A DNA stretch of 7,023 nt from Alphaproteobacteria bacterium (GCA_023136145.1 JAGLRU010000157.1:1-7023); one strand, 5' to 3'; positions 1 through 6,227 are shown, counted from the stretch's first letter. The notes: generated from the sequence alone by a model not told the origin. Numbers and translations are program-made.

Positions 1-192
1 CCGGGCGGTTTTATATTTGATGTCAAAAGCTTTACTTTCGATCCAGATATAAGTGACATTGGTAGTGCTCAAACACCGGATGATGATGGAAACCTGACGC
101 TTAAAATCGGAGCAAGGCTTGACACTCGTGCAAACGATGCTTACCAGACATCCCCCTATCGCGGAACATATACTTTGCAGGTTAATTATTAA
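1..192 (+). CDS. C-terminal fragment of a probable DUF4402 secreted/surface protein (5' truncated)
   Basis: Frame 1 is open from the first base to the TAA at 190-192, giving the last 63 residues of a protein whose start lies outside the window. The fragment is rich in Gly, Asp, Thr and aromatic residues with alternating beta-strand character. It reads GNLTLKIGARLDTRAND near the middle and ends YRGTYTLQVNY. That ending, a G-T/S-Y-x-G-T-(Y/F)-T-(V/L)-x-V-N-Y-like strand at the very C-terminus, is what I know from DUF4402 proteins, which are secreted beta-rich proteins often encoded beside a pilus-type chaperone. The next gene is such a chaperone, 11 bases downstream, which supports the call. 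The donor-strand-like terminal strand would fit a fimbrial or surface subunit, but that role is inference. No signal peptide can be judged because the N-terminus is missing. Confidence 0.6.
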   Translation, partial: PGGFIFDVKSFTFDPDISDIGSAQTPDDDGNLTLKIGARLDTRANDAYQTSPYRGTYTLQVNY

Positions 193-203
193 GGAGAAAA
201 ACG

Positions 204-1028
204 ATGAGAAAAATGAAAACGGCTTTTATCGTAATTTTATTGCTGACTGGATTGTTGTTGCCTGTAACAGAAGTGCTGGCAGATCTGACGATCACGCCGA
301 CACGCATTGTATTTCTGGATCGTGGCCGTTCAGCCATCATCGAACTGCTTAATATAACGGATCGTACAAACGTGTACCGCATGAACTGGATGGAAATGAA
401 GGCAACTGAAAGCGGAAGATATGAGATGGCACCAATAGACGACAAGAATCCCAACAGCGTCGGTAAAATGGTGATTTTCAGTCCGCGTCAGGTAACTATC
501 GAGCCTCACGGGCATCAGGTCATTCGTTTGTCTTTGCGCCGGCCGGCTGATCTACCTACCGGTGAATACCGTGCTCACTTGTCCATAACGCGGCTGGCTA
601 AAAATGCTCTACGAAGAAAGCAGGATCCAAATGCCAAAGACATAAGCATGGCTTTGAGCGTCAACTTAGGTTTTTCCATTCCCGTTATCGTGCGCAGCGG
701 AAAGGATAGAGATCTGAAAATCTCCCTCTCATCACCTGAACTCAAGATGAAAGGCACCAAACCTACCCTCAATATGGATATTAACCGCGATGCAGGAAAA
801 TTCAGCAGTTATGGATTGGTTGAGGTCTATTGGAAGCCAAACAAAGGCAAGGAACAAAAAATTGGCACTTTAAACAACATTGCTCTATACCCGGAACTAC
901 AAAAACGTAGAGTTAACATCCCTCTGGATCAAAACCCGACAGATGGGAAAATCAAGGTCGTTTATCTTGGTAAATATGAGTCCGAAGGCACGAAATGGGC
1001 AGAAAAGACTTTTCCTATCGGTAAATAA
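204..1028 (+). CDS. PapD/FimC-like periplasmic pilus-assembly chaperone
   Basis: This is a 274-residue secreted protein. Residues 1-26 form a signal peptide: basic MRKMK, a hydrophobic stretch at 7-20, and a likely signal peptidase I site after VLA (24-26). The mature part reads as two Ig-like domains. Residues 30-50 (TPTRIVF then GRSAIIELLN) match the first strands of PapD-family chaperones, with Arg34 in the place of the subunit-anchoring Arg8 of PapD. Residues 92-112 (FSPRQVTIEPHG, then QVIRLSL) match the F-G strand region, and IPVIVRSG at 159-166 ends domain 1. Such chaperones bind unfolded surface subunits in the periplasm and hand them to an assembly machine. The likely client here is the protein encoded just upstream; no usher gene is in the window. 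AAGGAG at 191-196 lies 7 bases before this ATG, which supports it over the ATG at 213. The SD overlaps the upstream stop codon, which suggests a shared transcript. Confidence 0.8.
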   Translation: MRKMKTAFIVILLLTGLLLPVTEVLADLTITPTRIVFLDRGRSAIIELLNITDRTNVYRMNWMEMKATESGRYEMAPIDDKNPNSVGKMVIFSPRQVTIEPHGHQVIRLSLRRPADLPTGEYRAHLSITRLAKNALRRKQDPNAKDISMALSVNLGFSIPVIVRSGKDRDLKISLSSPELKMKGTKPTLNMDINRDAGKFSSYGLVEVYWKPNKGKEQKIGTLNNIALYPELQKRRVNIPLDQNPTDGKIKVVYLGKYESEGTKWAEKTFPIGK

Positions 1029-1041
1029 TTCCATAATCATA

Positions 1042-1093
1042 AGGGAAATATAGAAAACTACTTGCCTTCCGTTAGAAAACCGATATATTCCCT
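1042..1093. repeat. Imperfect inverted repeat spanning the predicted rpsF promoter
   Basis: AGGGAAATATA at 1042-1052 and TATATTCCCT at 1084-1093 are inverted copies that differ by one extra A in the left arm, giving 10 pairable positions. They are 31 bases apart. The right arm contains the proposed -10 box and the proposed -35 box lies between the arms. It could be an operator with two half-sites, or a chance pairing in AT-rich DNA. Confidence 0.4.
1062..1089 (+). promoter_or_regulatory. Predicted sigma-70 promoter of the rpsF-rpsR-rplI operon
   Basis: TTGCCT at 1062-1067 matches TTGACA at four of six positions. TATATT at 1084-1089 matches TATAAT at five of six. The spacer is 16 bases. Transcription would start near 1095-1097 and leave a leader of about 120 bases before rpsF. 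It sits in the only noncoding stretch ahead of the ribosomal genes. This is a match by eye and is not scored. Confidence 0.5.
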
Positions 1094-1096
1094 GAC

Positions 1097-1142
1097 TCGT
1101 ACATGCAAAGTACGAACCCGCTGTCCGTAGTTTCGGGCGGTT
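1097..1142 (+). promoter_or_regulatory. Structured 5' leader of rpsF, candidate autoregulatory RNA
   Basis: Two hairpins can be drawn one after the other. The first is a perfect 6-base stem, TCGTAC (1097-1102) with GTACGA (1110-1115) around a 7-base loop. The second pairs AACC-GC (1115-1121, with C1119 bulged) to GCGGTT (1137-1142) and continues, after an unpaired TGT (1122-1124), as CCG (1125-1127) with CGG (1134-1136). The hairpins compete for base 1115. Many bacteria carry an RNA in the rpsF leader that binds the S6:S18 complex and represses the operon, with a CCG trinucleotide in a bulge as its hallmark. A CCG is present here, but in this fold it is paired, so assignment to that family is inference only. 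Confidence 0.35.
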
Positions 1143-1214
1143 GAGGATTGTGCGGCTGGTGGCCAAGTGGTTTGGTGATACAGCGACAGTCCATTTAAAA
1201 CCAAGGGATTAAAA

Positions 1215-1640
1215 ATGGCTCTATATGAAACCGTGTTTATTGCACGGCAGGATATTTCCGCCAAGCAGGTGGATGACCTTGCTGTCGTCTTCGGAAAAAT
1301 CGTCAATGACAATGGTGGCGAACTGAAGAATACCGAAAGCTGGGGACTTCGCACCTTTGCTTATAAAATCAAGAAAAACCGTAAAGGCCACTATACACTG
1401 ATGCACTTTGACGCACCGCATAAGGCGATAGCTGAGATGGAACGCAATATGGGTCTAAATGAAGATGTCTTGCGTTTTATGACGGTCAGCATCGACAAGC
1501 TGCCGGAAGGCCCATCTGCCATCATGAAGAATACGGATGACGACAGGTACGGCAGCCGTGGAGGATTCTTCAAGGGCAAAGATGATAAATTCAAGGACAG
1601 GGACGATAAGTCAAAATTTCCTAAAGAAGGGAGCGTATAA
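1215..1640 (+). CDS. rpsF: 30S ribosomal protein S6
   Basis: This 141-residue protein belongs to the bS6 family, which binds the central domain of 16S rRNA in the 30S platform as a partner of S18. The start MALYETVFIARQDIS and the later stretch around residues 43-62 (WGLRTFAYKIKKNRKGHYTL) are the family's signature strands and basic loop. FMTVSIDKL at about 88-96 is the last core strand. The core ends near residue 97. The remaining 40 or so residues are a charged, low-complexity Lys/Asp/Gly tail, as is common at S6 C-termini. An AAGGGA at 1203-1208 is a modest ribosome binding site for the ATG at 1215. The stop codon shares its last base with the start of rpsR (TAATG), a sign of translational coupling of two proteins that act as a heterodimer. 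Confidence 0.97.
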   Translation: MALYETVFIARQDISAKQVDDLAVVFGKIVNDNGGELKNTESWGLRTFAYKIKKNRKGHYTLMHFDAPHKAIAEMERNMGLNEDVLRFMTVSIDKLPEGPSAIMKNTDDDRYGSRGGFFKGKDDKFKDRDDKSKFPKEGSV

Positions 1641-1927
1641 TGGCATTTGAAAAAAAAGAGTTCGGAGAAAGTCGCGATGGGAAACCAGGTGGTGCTTCAG
1701 GTGGACGTCGCACATTTTTCAGGCGCAGAAAGACCTGCCCATTTAAAAGCGATAACTCACCAGTAATCGATTACAAGGACATCAAATTGCTGAATCGGTA
1801 TATTTCCGAGCGTGGCAAGATTGTTCCGAGCCGTATTACTGCTGTATCTCAGAAGGCGCAACGCAGGCTGGCGCGGGAGATCAAACGCGCACGTTTCCTA
1901 GCGTTGATGCCATACGTATCCAATTAA
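1640..1927 (+). CDS. rpsR: 30S ribosomal protein S18
   Basis: This 95-residue protein belongs to the bS18 family, which pairs with S6 on the 30S platform. Residues 1-26 are a Lys/Gly/Arg-rich extension; Escherichia coli S18 has 75 residues in all. The core follows: RRRKTCPFK (28-36), then IDYKDIKLLNRYISERGKI (43-61), SRITAVS (64-70), and the basic helix with KAQRRLAREIKRARFLALMPY. The ATG overlaps the rpsF stop by one base. GAAGGGAG at 1626-1633, inside the end of rpsF, is a good SD at the right distance and fixes this start. It lies in an operon with rpsF before it and rplI 13 bases after it. Confidence 0.97.
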   Translation: MAFEKKEFGESRDGKPGGASGGRRTFFRRRKTCPFKSDNSPVIDYKDIKLLNRYISERGKIVPSRITAVSQKAQRRLAREIKRARFLALMPYVSN

Positions 1928-1940
1928 GGAGTACTGAATA

Positions 1941-2597
1941 ATGCAAGTTATTTTGCTGGAGCGCGTCGAGAGACTTGGTCAGATGGGGGACGTTGTCAAC
2001 GTTAAGCTTGGTTATGCACGCAATTTCCTGTTGCCACGTCAGAAAGCACTGCGGGCAACAAAAGAAAATGTTTCCTATTTTGACGATCAGAAAAAAGTGA
2101 TTGAGGCTGAAAGCCTGAAACACAAGGGTGAAGCTGAAAAGATCTCCAAGAAGATGGACGATCTGAAAATCGTCATTATTCGTCAAGCATCGGAAGCGGG
2201 GCAGCTCTATGGCTCTGTTACCGCGCGAGACATCGCCGAGGGTGTCACGGAAAAGGGCTTCAAGATTGATCGCACGCAGATACGCATGGATCGAAACTAC
2301 AAGGTTCTAGGTCTTTATCCGATAAAAGCGTATCTCCATCCAGAAGTTGCGGTGAGTGTCATCATTAACATCGCACGTTCGGTGGAAGAGGCTAAGATTC
2401 AGGATGAAAGAGGCGAGGCACTGATTACCAGAACGGATGAGCAAGAAGCTGCTGCAGAAGCTGCTGCAGAAGCTTCCGTCAAAAAAAGTGAATCTGAAGA
2501 AAAGGCTCGTCTTGCTGCCGAAAAAGCGGAAGAGGAAGTGGTAAAGGAAGTTGCAGAAGAAGCGGCTGAACAATCCGTAGATGCTAAGATGGCTTGA
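1941..2597 (+). CDS. rplI: 50S ribosomal protein L9 with a long acidic/basic C-terminal tail
   Basis: This 218-residue protein belongs to the bL9 family, which binds domain V of 23S rRNA and reaches out from the 50S subunit near the L1 stalk. The N-terminal domain is textbook: MQVILLERVERLGQMGDVVNVKLGYARNFLLP at residues 1-32, including the GxVVxVKxGYARNFLxP motif. A connecting helix covers roughly 40-75, and the C-terminal domain (GQLYGSVTARDIAE at about 87-100, then IRMDRNYKVLGLYPIKAYLHPEVAVSVIINI) ends near residue 145. About 70 further residues are low-complexity Glu/Ala/Lys and probably helical; E. coli L9 has 149 residues. An ideal AAGGAG at 1926-1931 overlaps the rpsR stop and sits 9 bases before the ATG. 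It is the last gene of the ribosomal operon and a terminator follows it. Confidence 0.96.
   Translation: MQVILLERVERLGQMGDVVNVKLGYARNFLLPRQKALRATKENVSYFDDQKKVIEAESLKHKGEAEKISKKMDDLKIVIIRQASEAGQLYGSVTARDIAEGVTEKGFKIDRTQIRMDRNYKVLGLYPIKAYLHPEVAVSVIINIARSVEEAKIQDERGEALITRTDEQEAAAEAAAEASVKKSESEEKARLAAEKAEEEVVKEVAEEAAEQSVDAKMA
2445..2474 (+). repeat. 12-bp tandem repeat in the rplI tail
   Basis: GAAGCTGCTGCA occurs at 2445-2456 and again, exactly, at 2457-2468, followed by a half copy to 2474. Each unit encodes Glu-Ala-Ala-Ala. As an in-frame repeat its copy number could change without shifting the reading frame, altering only the length of the L9 tail. Confidence 0.85.
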
Positions 2598-2623
2598 TTT
2601 GGCTTTATGTCTATTCCATATTA

Positions 2624-2665
2624 AGCAGTCTGCCTTTTTAATGGTGGGCTGCTGTTTGGTTTTTT
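2624..2665 (+). terminator. Intrinsic terminator after rplI
   Basis: AGCAGTCTGCC (2624-2634) pairs along all 11 positions with GGTGGGCTGCT (2643-2653), counting three G-U pairs. The loop is 8 bases. Six T bases follow at 2660-2665 after a short TTTGG stretch. It lies 27 bases beyond the rplI stop and separates the ribosomal operon from dnaB. Confidence 0.8.
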
Positions 2666-2671
2666 GATTTC

Positions 2672-2706
2672 TTTTCTAAAAAAGATAGAAAATATCCTTT
2701 TAAAAG
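2672..2706. repeat. AT-rich palindromes in the dnaB upstream region
   Basis: TTTTCTA (2672-2678) and TAGAAAA (2686-2692) form a 7-base inverted repeat with a 7-base spacer. CTTTTAAAAG at 2697-2706 is a perfect 10-base palindrome. Both lie in the AT-rich stretch between the rplI terminator and dnaB. They could be regulator sites or simply the result of skewed composition. Confidence 0.35.
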
Positions 2707-2728
2707 CATTCTTTTTGCACAATTCTTT

Positions 2729-2737
2729 TGCTATCTT
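2729..2737 (+). promoter_or_regulatory. Candidate extended -10 promoter element of dnaB
   Basis: TGCTATCTT combines the TGn extension with TATCTT, which keeps the first, second, third and last bases of TATAAT. No good -35 stands 16-18 bases upstream. Transcription from here would start at about 2743-2745, at the dnaB ATG. An alternative pair is TTGATT (2664-2669) and GAAAAT (2688-2693) with an 18-base spacer, also weak. One of these, or another site in 2666-2744, should drive dnaB because a terminator precedes it. Confidence 0.3.
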
Positions 2738-2744
2738 GTGAAAC

Positions 2745-4250
2745 ATGACAACAGATGCCGTAAAACTTTCCGAAATCTCAAAACTCCGTTCAACGGACGA
2801 TGCGAGCTATCGCATTGCGCCGCATAACGAAGAAGTGGAACAGGCACTTCTCGGTGCTTTGTTGGTCAACAACAAGGCACTGGAGAAAGTTTCTGATTTT
2901 CTGCGGGCAGAGCATTTTTTCAATCCGGTGCATGGTCGCATTTACGATGCCATTTTCAAGTTCGCAGAGCGTGGGCAGGATGCCAGCCCAATCACGCTTA
3001 AGAGCTTTTTTGAGAAAGACACCGATCTGTCGCACGTTGGTGGCGGTCAATACTTATCTGATCTCGCTTCTAGCATCATCAGCGTAGTGAGCGTGGGGGA
3101 CTATGGCCGCACAGTGTACGAACTGCATCTTCTTCGCGCGCTGATCTCTATGGGTGAGGATGTAGTGAACGATGCTTACAGTCATGACATTGATCTAAAC
3201 GCGCACCAGCAGATTGAGCAGACGGAAAAGCGGTTGTTTGATCTAGCGACAGCGGGGGACTACAAGGGTGGTTTTATTGATTTTCGTGAATCCCTGACTC
3301 GTGCTATTAAACAGGCGGAAGTGGCCTATCAGCGCGAGGGGTTGGTGACGGGGGTGACCACAGGATTCCTCGACATGGACAAGAAACTTGGTGGTTTGCA
3401 GAGATCCGATCTTGTTATTCTGGCTGGACGTCCGGCGATGGGAAAATCAGCACTTGCTACAAACATAGCTTTCAATGCGGCGCGTTCCTACGTCGAGCAT
3501 CACGCGAAAGAAGGAGCGGTCGTCGGGTTTTTCTCGCTGGAAATGTCGGCAGAGCAACTGGCGACACGTATTCTTGCAGATCTGTCCGGCGTAGCTTCTG
3601 ATAAAATTCGTCGCGGTGAGGTCAGGGATACCGATTTCCACAAGTTTGTCGAGGCGAGTCAGACTTTGTCGCAGGTTCCACTCTTTTTCGATGATACTGC
3701 CGCCCTGACGATTAGTGCTATACGCACACGCGCCCGTCGTTTGCAGCGTCAGCACAAGCTTGGTATGATTGTGATTGATTACCTGCAGTTGATTCAAGGT
3801 TCTGGGCGAAATTCTTCCGACAATCGCGTGCAGGAAATTTCCGAGATCACTCGCGGACTCAAGGCACTCGCCAAAGAGCTGGACGTTCCGGTGCTGGCAC
3901 TTTCGCAGCTTAGTCGTGCGGTGGAGCAACGCGACAACAAGCGTCCGCAATTATCTGACTTGCGAGAATCTGGCTCCATCGAGCAAGATGCGGATGTGGT
4001 GGTGTTTATTTTCCGCGAGGAATATTATCTGGAACGTGACGAGCCGGGTCGCCGCCCCGAGGAAAACGACGACAAGTTTAACGCTCGCTATGAGGATTGG
4101 CAGAAACGTATGGAAGGCAGTCATAATGTCGCCGAATGTATCGTTGCTAAGCAGCGACATGGTCCTATAGGAACTATCAAGCTTCATTTTGAAGGCGAAT
4201 ATACGCGCTTCTCTAACTTGGAAAATTTCCGTGCTGAATTTCCTGAATAA
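2745..4250 (+). CDS. dnaB: Replicative DNA helicase DnaB
   Basis: This 501-residue protein is the ring-shaped, ATP-driven 5'-3' helicase that unwinds DNA at the replication fork and recruits primase. RIAPHNEEVEQALLGALLVNN (23-43) opens the N-terminal helical collar domain. The RecA-like motor carries Walker A GRPAMGKS (228-235), the SLEMS motif with the expected catalytic Glu266, and Walker B MIVIDYLQLI (341-350, Asp345). It continues with LALSQLSRAVE (384-394), DLRESGSIEQDADVVVFI (405-422) and AKQRHGPIG (468-476), which holds the arginine-finger region (Arg471). No intein interrupts it. About 40 residues between YYLERDEP and AKQR form a charged segment of the kind I know from alphaproteobacterial DnaB. 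There is no recognisable SD before the ATG, but no other ATG precedes the conserved region. A terminator lies upstream, and alr follows after 16 bases if its start is 4267. Confidence 0.97.
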   Translation: MTTDAVKLSEISKLRSTDDASYRIAPHNEEVEQALLGALLVNNKALEKVSDFLRAEHFFNPVHGRIYDAIFKFAERGQDASPITLKSFFEKDTDLSHVGGGQYLSDLASSIISVVSVGDYGRTVYELHLLRALISMGEDVVNDAYSHDIDLNAHQQIEQTEKRLFDLATAGDYKGGFIDFRESLTRAIKQAEVAYQREGLVTGVTTGFLDMDKKLGGLQRSDLVILAGRPAMGKSALATNIAFNAARSYVEHHAKEGAVVGFFSLEMSAEQLATRILADLSGVASDKIRRGEVRDTDFHKFVEASQTLSQVPLFFDDTAALTISAIRTRARRLQRQHKLGMIVIDYLQLIQGSGRNSSDNRVQEISEITRGLKALAKELDVPVLALSQLSRAVEQRDNKRPQLSDLRESGSIEQDADVVVFIFREEYYLERDEPGRRPEENDDKFNARYEDWQKRMEGSHNVAECIVAKQRHGPIGTIKLHFEGEYTRFSNLENFRAEFPE

Positions 4251-4266
4251 TCCTGAGAAAAATCTC

Positions 4267-5379
4267 GTGAAAGATCGCGGTGGTGATCTCTCTCTTCTTG
4301 AAGTGCATCTTGATCGGGTGCGCTTGAACTATCTTTCTTTGCAAAAAACACTGGCGGAAGGGACAAAATGCGCCGCTGTGGTAAAGTCTGATTCCTACGG
4401 ACTTGGTGCTGTTGCAATTGCCTCCGAATTATACAAGATTGGCTGTCGTCATTTTTACGTTGCCACTTTTGAAGAAGGGATGATCGTAAGAAAGGCTCTT
4501 GCAGGCGAAGCTGAAATCTATGTTCTCCACGGCTTTTATGATGCCGCTCAGGAGGAATTTGCGGAATACAATCTTATCCCTGTTCTGAATTCTTTAAGTG
4601 ATATTGAGAGCTGGTCATCTTATGCAAAAACAACCAGTAGGAAACAATCTGTCGTTCTCCACATCGATACAGGAATGAACAGGCTAGGTTTGCCTACAAC
4701 GGAGTTTGATAGGCTAGTAAACGATGTCGGAATGCTTTCTTCGCTGGACGTTCGTGTTATTATGAGCCATCTAGCCTGCGCTGACGAGCCGGATCATCCT
4801 AAAAATATTGAGCAATTGGAGCTTTTTAGGAGGAGAACTGGACAATTGAGGCTGCCCGGCCTCTTGAGTTTCGCTAATTCGGCAGGGACTTTTCTGGGTA
4901 CTGAATATCACTTCGATCAGGTTCGCCCCGGTGCTGCAATTTACGGGTTGAATCCTCAGCCAGCGTTGCAAAATCCGGTTCGTGGAACAATCACTCTAAA
5001 AGCGTGTATTTTGCAGGTCAGGGACGCTAACAAAGGAGAAACGGTTGGTTACGGAGCTAGCTATAGTGTTTCGGCTCCGATGAAACTGGCTACGATTTCG
5101 GTAGGATATGCGGATGGTTACCTGAGAAGCCTCTCGGGAGTCGGTGCAGTCTATATCGGAGGGCAAAGATGCCCTGTGGTCGGGCGTGTGTCAATGGATG
5201 CGATTGTCGCTGACGTGACGGCTGTGATGCCTGTACCACACTCTGGGGAGTGGGCTGAAATCATCGGGCAGCATCAGACGGTAGAAGATGTCGCGTCACA
5301 AGCTGGTACGCTTGGATACGAAGTTCTTACTTCTCTCGGCAGAAGATATACGCGGATTTATTCGGGGCATGGAACATGA
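4267..5379 (+). CDS. alr: Alanine racemase (PLP-dependent), GTG start preferred
   Basis: This enzyme interconverts L- and D-alanine in the cytoplasm and supplies D-Ala for peptidoglycan. With the GTG at 4267 it has 370 residues, a usual length. The PLP lysine lies in AAVVKSDSYGLG (Lys40), and QVRPGAAIYGLNP carries the PLP-contacting arginine (Arg220). GYGASYS holds the catalytic tyrosine (Tyr262), and GRVSMDAIVADVT is the C-terminal beta-domain motif (Met310). These positions track the Geobacillus enzyme (Lys39, Arg219, Tyr265, Met312) closely, which favours this start. GTG at 4231, with GGA upstream, and ATG at 4189, both inside dnaB, remain possible but add residues with no family counterpart. 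The SD for 4267 is weak (TGAG at 4254-4257). The gene follows dnaB closely and its stop overlaps the next ATG by four bases (ATGA). Confidence 0.93.
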   Translation: MKDRGGDLSLLEVHLDRVRLNYLSLQKTLAEGTKCAAVVKSDSYGLGAVAIASELYKIGCRHFYVATFEEGMIVRKALAGEAEIYVLHGFYDAAQEEFAEYNLIPVLNSLSDIESWSSYAKTTSRKQSVVLHIDTGMNRLGLPTTEFDRLVNDVGMLSSLDVRVIMSHLACADEPDHPKNIEQLELFRRRTGQLRLPGLLSFANSAGTFLGTEYHFDQVRPGAAIYGLNPQPALQNPVRGTITLKACILQVRDANKGETVGYGASYSVSAPMKLATISVGYADGYLRSLSGVGAVYIGGQRCPVVGRVSMDAIVADVTAVMPVPHSGEWAEIIGQHQTVEDVASQAGTLGYEVLTSLGRRYTRIYSGHGT

Positions 5380-6224
5380 GTGCAAATCTTACAGAAGTTG
5401 AAACTGATAAGCTCGAACAGCAAAACAGATCGATAATCGGCTATTTTTTGGGTGTGCTGCAAAAGCTCGGTCATACGGCACTAGAGTTCTTCGCAGCGGT
5501 TGGACGGTTGGCGCAATTCACCGGAAGTAGCATTTATCATTGCTTTACGCCACCATTCTTCCCCAGACTTCTACTGCGCCAGTTAATCAACATCGGCTAT
5601 TATTCATTGCCTGTAGTTGGCCTGACAACGCTTTTTACAGGTATGGTGCTGGCGTTACAAAGCTATAGCGGCTTTTCCCGCTTTTCTGCTGAGGGAGCGA
5701 TTGCAACCGTTGTTGTTCTTTCGATCACTCGTGAGCTATCGCCAGTTCTGGCAGGGCTTATGGTGGCGGGGCGCGTTGGTGCCTCAATCGCGGCGGAGAT
5801 TGGTACCATGCGGGTGACTGAGCAAATCGATGCCCTCACCACATTGTCCACCAACCCTTACAAGTACCTAATCGCGCCTAAGCTAATCGCTGGGACGCTG
5901 ATGTTGCCGTTGTTAGTGCTTATTGGTGACATTATCGGCGTGTTCGGCGGGTATGTCGTTAGCGTCTATTCGCTTGGGTTTAACCCCGAAAGCTATCTTC
6001 ATAAAACTTGGGAATATCTGGAGAGTATGGACGTGATTTCGGGTCTCTGGAAAGCAGCTACCTTTGGTTTTATCGTCACGCTGATGGGCTGTTATCACGG
6101 ATTTAATTCTGAACGTGGAGCGCAGGGTGTTGGGGCTGCCACGACCAACGCTGTTGTCTCGTCCTCGATCCTGATCCTGATTTTCAACTATCTTCTGACG
6201 CAAATCTTCTTCACGGGGATGTGA
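5376..6224 (+). CDS. mlaE: MlaE-family ABC transporter permease (phospholipid/organic solvent tolerance type)
   Basis: This 282-residue inner-membrane protein is the permease of a Mla-type ABC system that moves phospholipid between inner membrane and periplasm to keep the outer membrane asymmetric. Residues 1-60 form the N-terminal amphipathic/interfacial part. Hydrophobic segments lie at about 76-98, 105-130, 163-197, 222-242 and 256-280. The family signature is clear at 119-154: RELSPVLAGLMVAGRVGAS, then AAEIGTMRVTEQIDAL. HGFNSERGAQGVGAATTNAVV (241-261) is the second conserved stretch. E. coli MlaE has 260 residues; the extra length is at the N-terminus. Its ATG overlaps the alr stop (ATGA), so translation is probably coupled to alr. 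The ATPase partner starts three bases after its stop. The MCE substrate-binding protein (MlaD) is not in this window. Confidence 0.92.
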   Translation: MSANLTEVETDKLEQQNRSIIGYFLGVLQKLGHTALEFFAAVGRLAQFTGSSIYHCFTPPFFPRLLLRQLINIGYYSLPVVGLTTLFTGMVLALQSYSGFSRFSAEGAIATVVVLSITRELSPVLAGLMVAGRVGASIAAEIGTMRVTEQIDALTTLSTNPYKYLIAPKLIAGTLMLPLLVLIGDIIGVFGGYVVSVYSLGFNPESYLHKTWEYLESMDVISGLWKAATFGFIVTLMGCYHGFNSERGAQGVGAATTNAVVSSSILILIFNYLLTQIFFTGM

Positions 6225-6227
6225 CGA

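Noticed and set aside
119..352. A plus-strand open frame overlapping the chaperone start
   Set aside because: It starts inside the upstream coding region in another frame and overlaps the signal peptide of a well-supported gene; no homology is visible.
1143..1214. Possible tRNA-like or riboswitch fold in the second half of the rpsF leader
   Set aside because: Short pairings such as TTGGT/ACCAA (1172-1176/1200-1204) exist, but there is no cloverleaf, T-loop motif or known riboswitch core, so nothing beyond a generic leader can be claimed.
3447..3950. A 167-codon open frame on the minus strand inside dnaB
   Set aside because: It lies entirely within the strongly conserved motor domain of DnaB, has no recognisable domain or ribosome binding site, and its composition follows from the codon use of the plus-strand gene.
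4272..4289. AGATC/GATCT inverted repeat just inside alr
   Set aside because: It is five bases long, within coding sequence, with no T-run and no partner element; likely chance.
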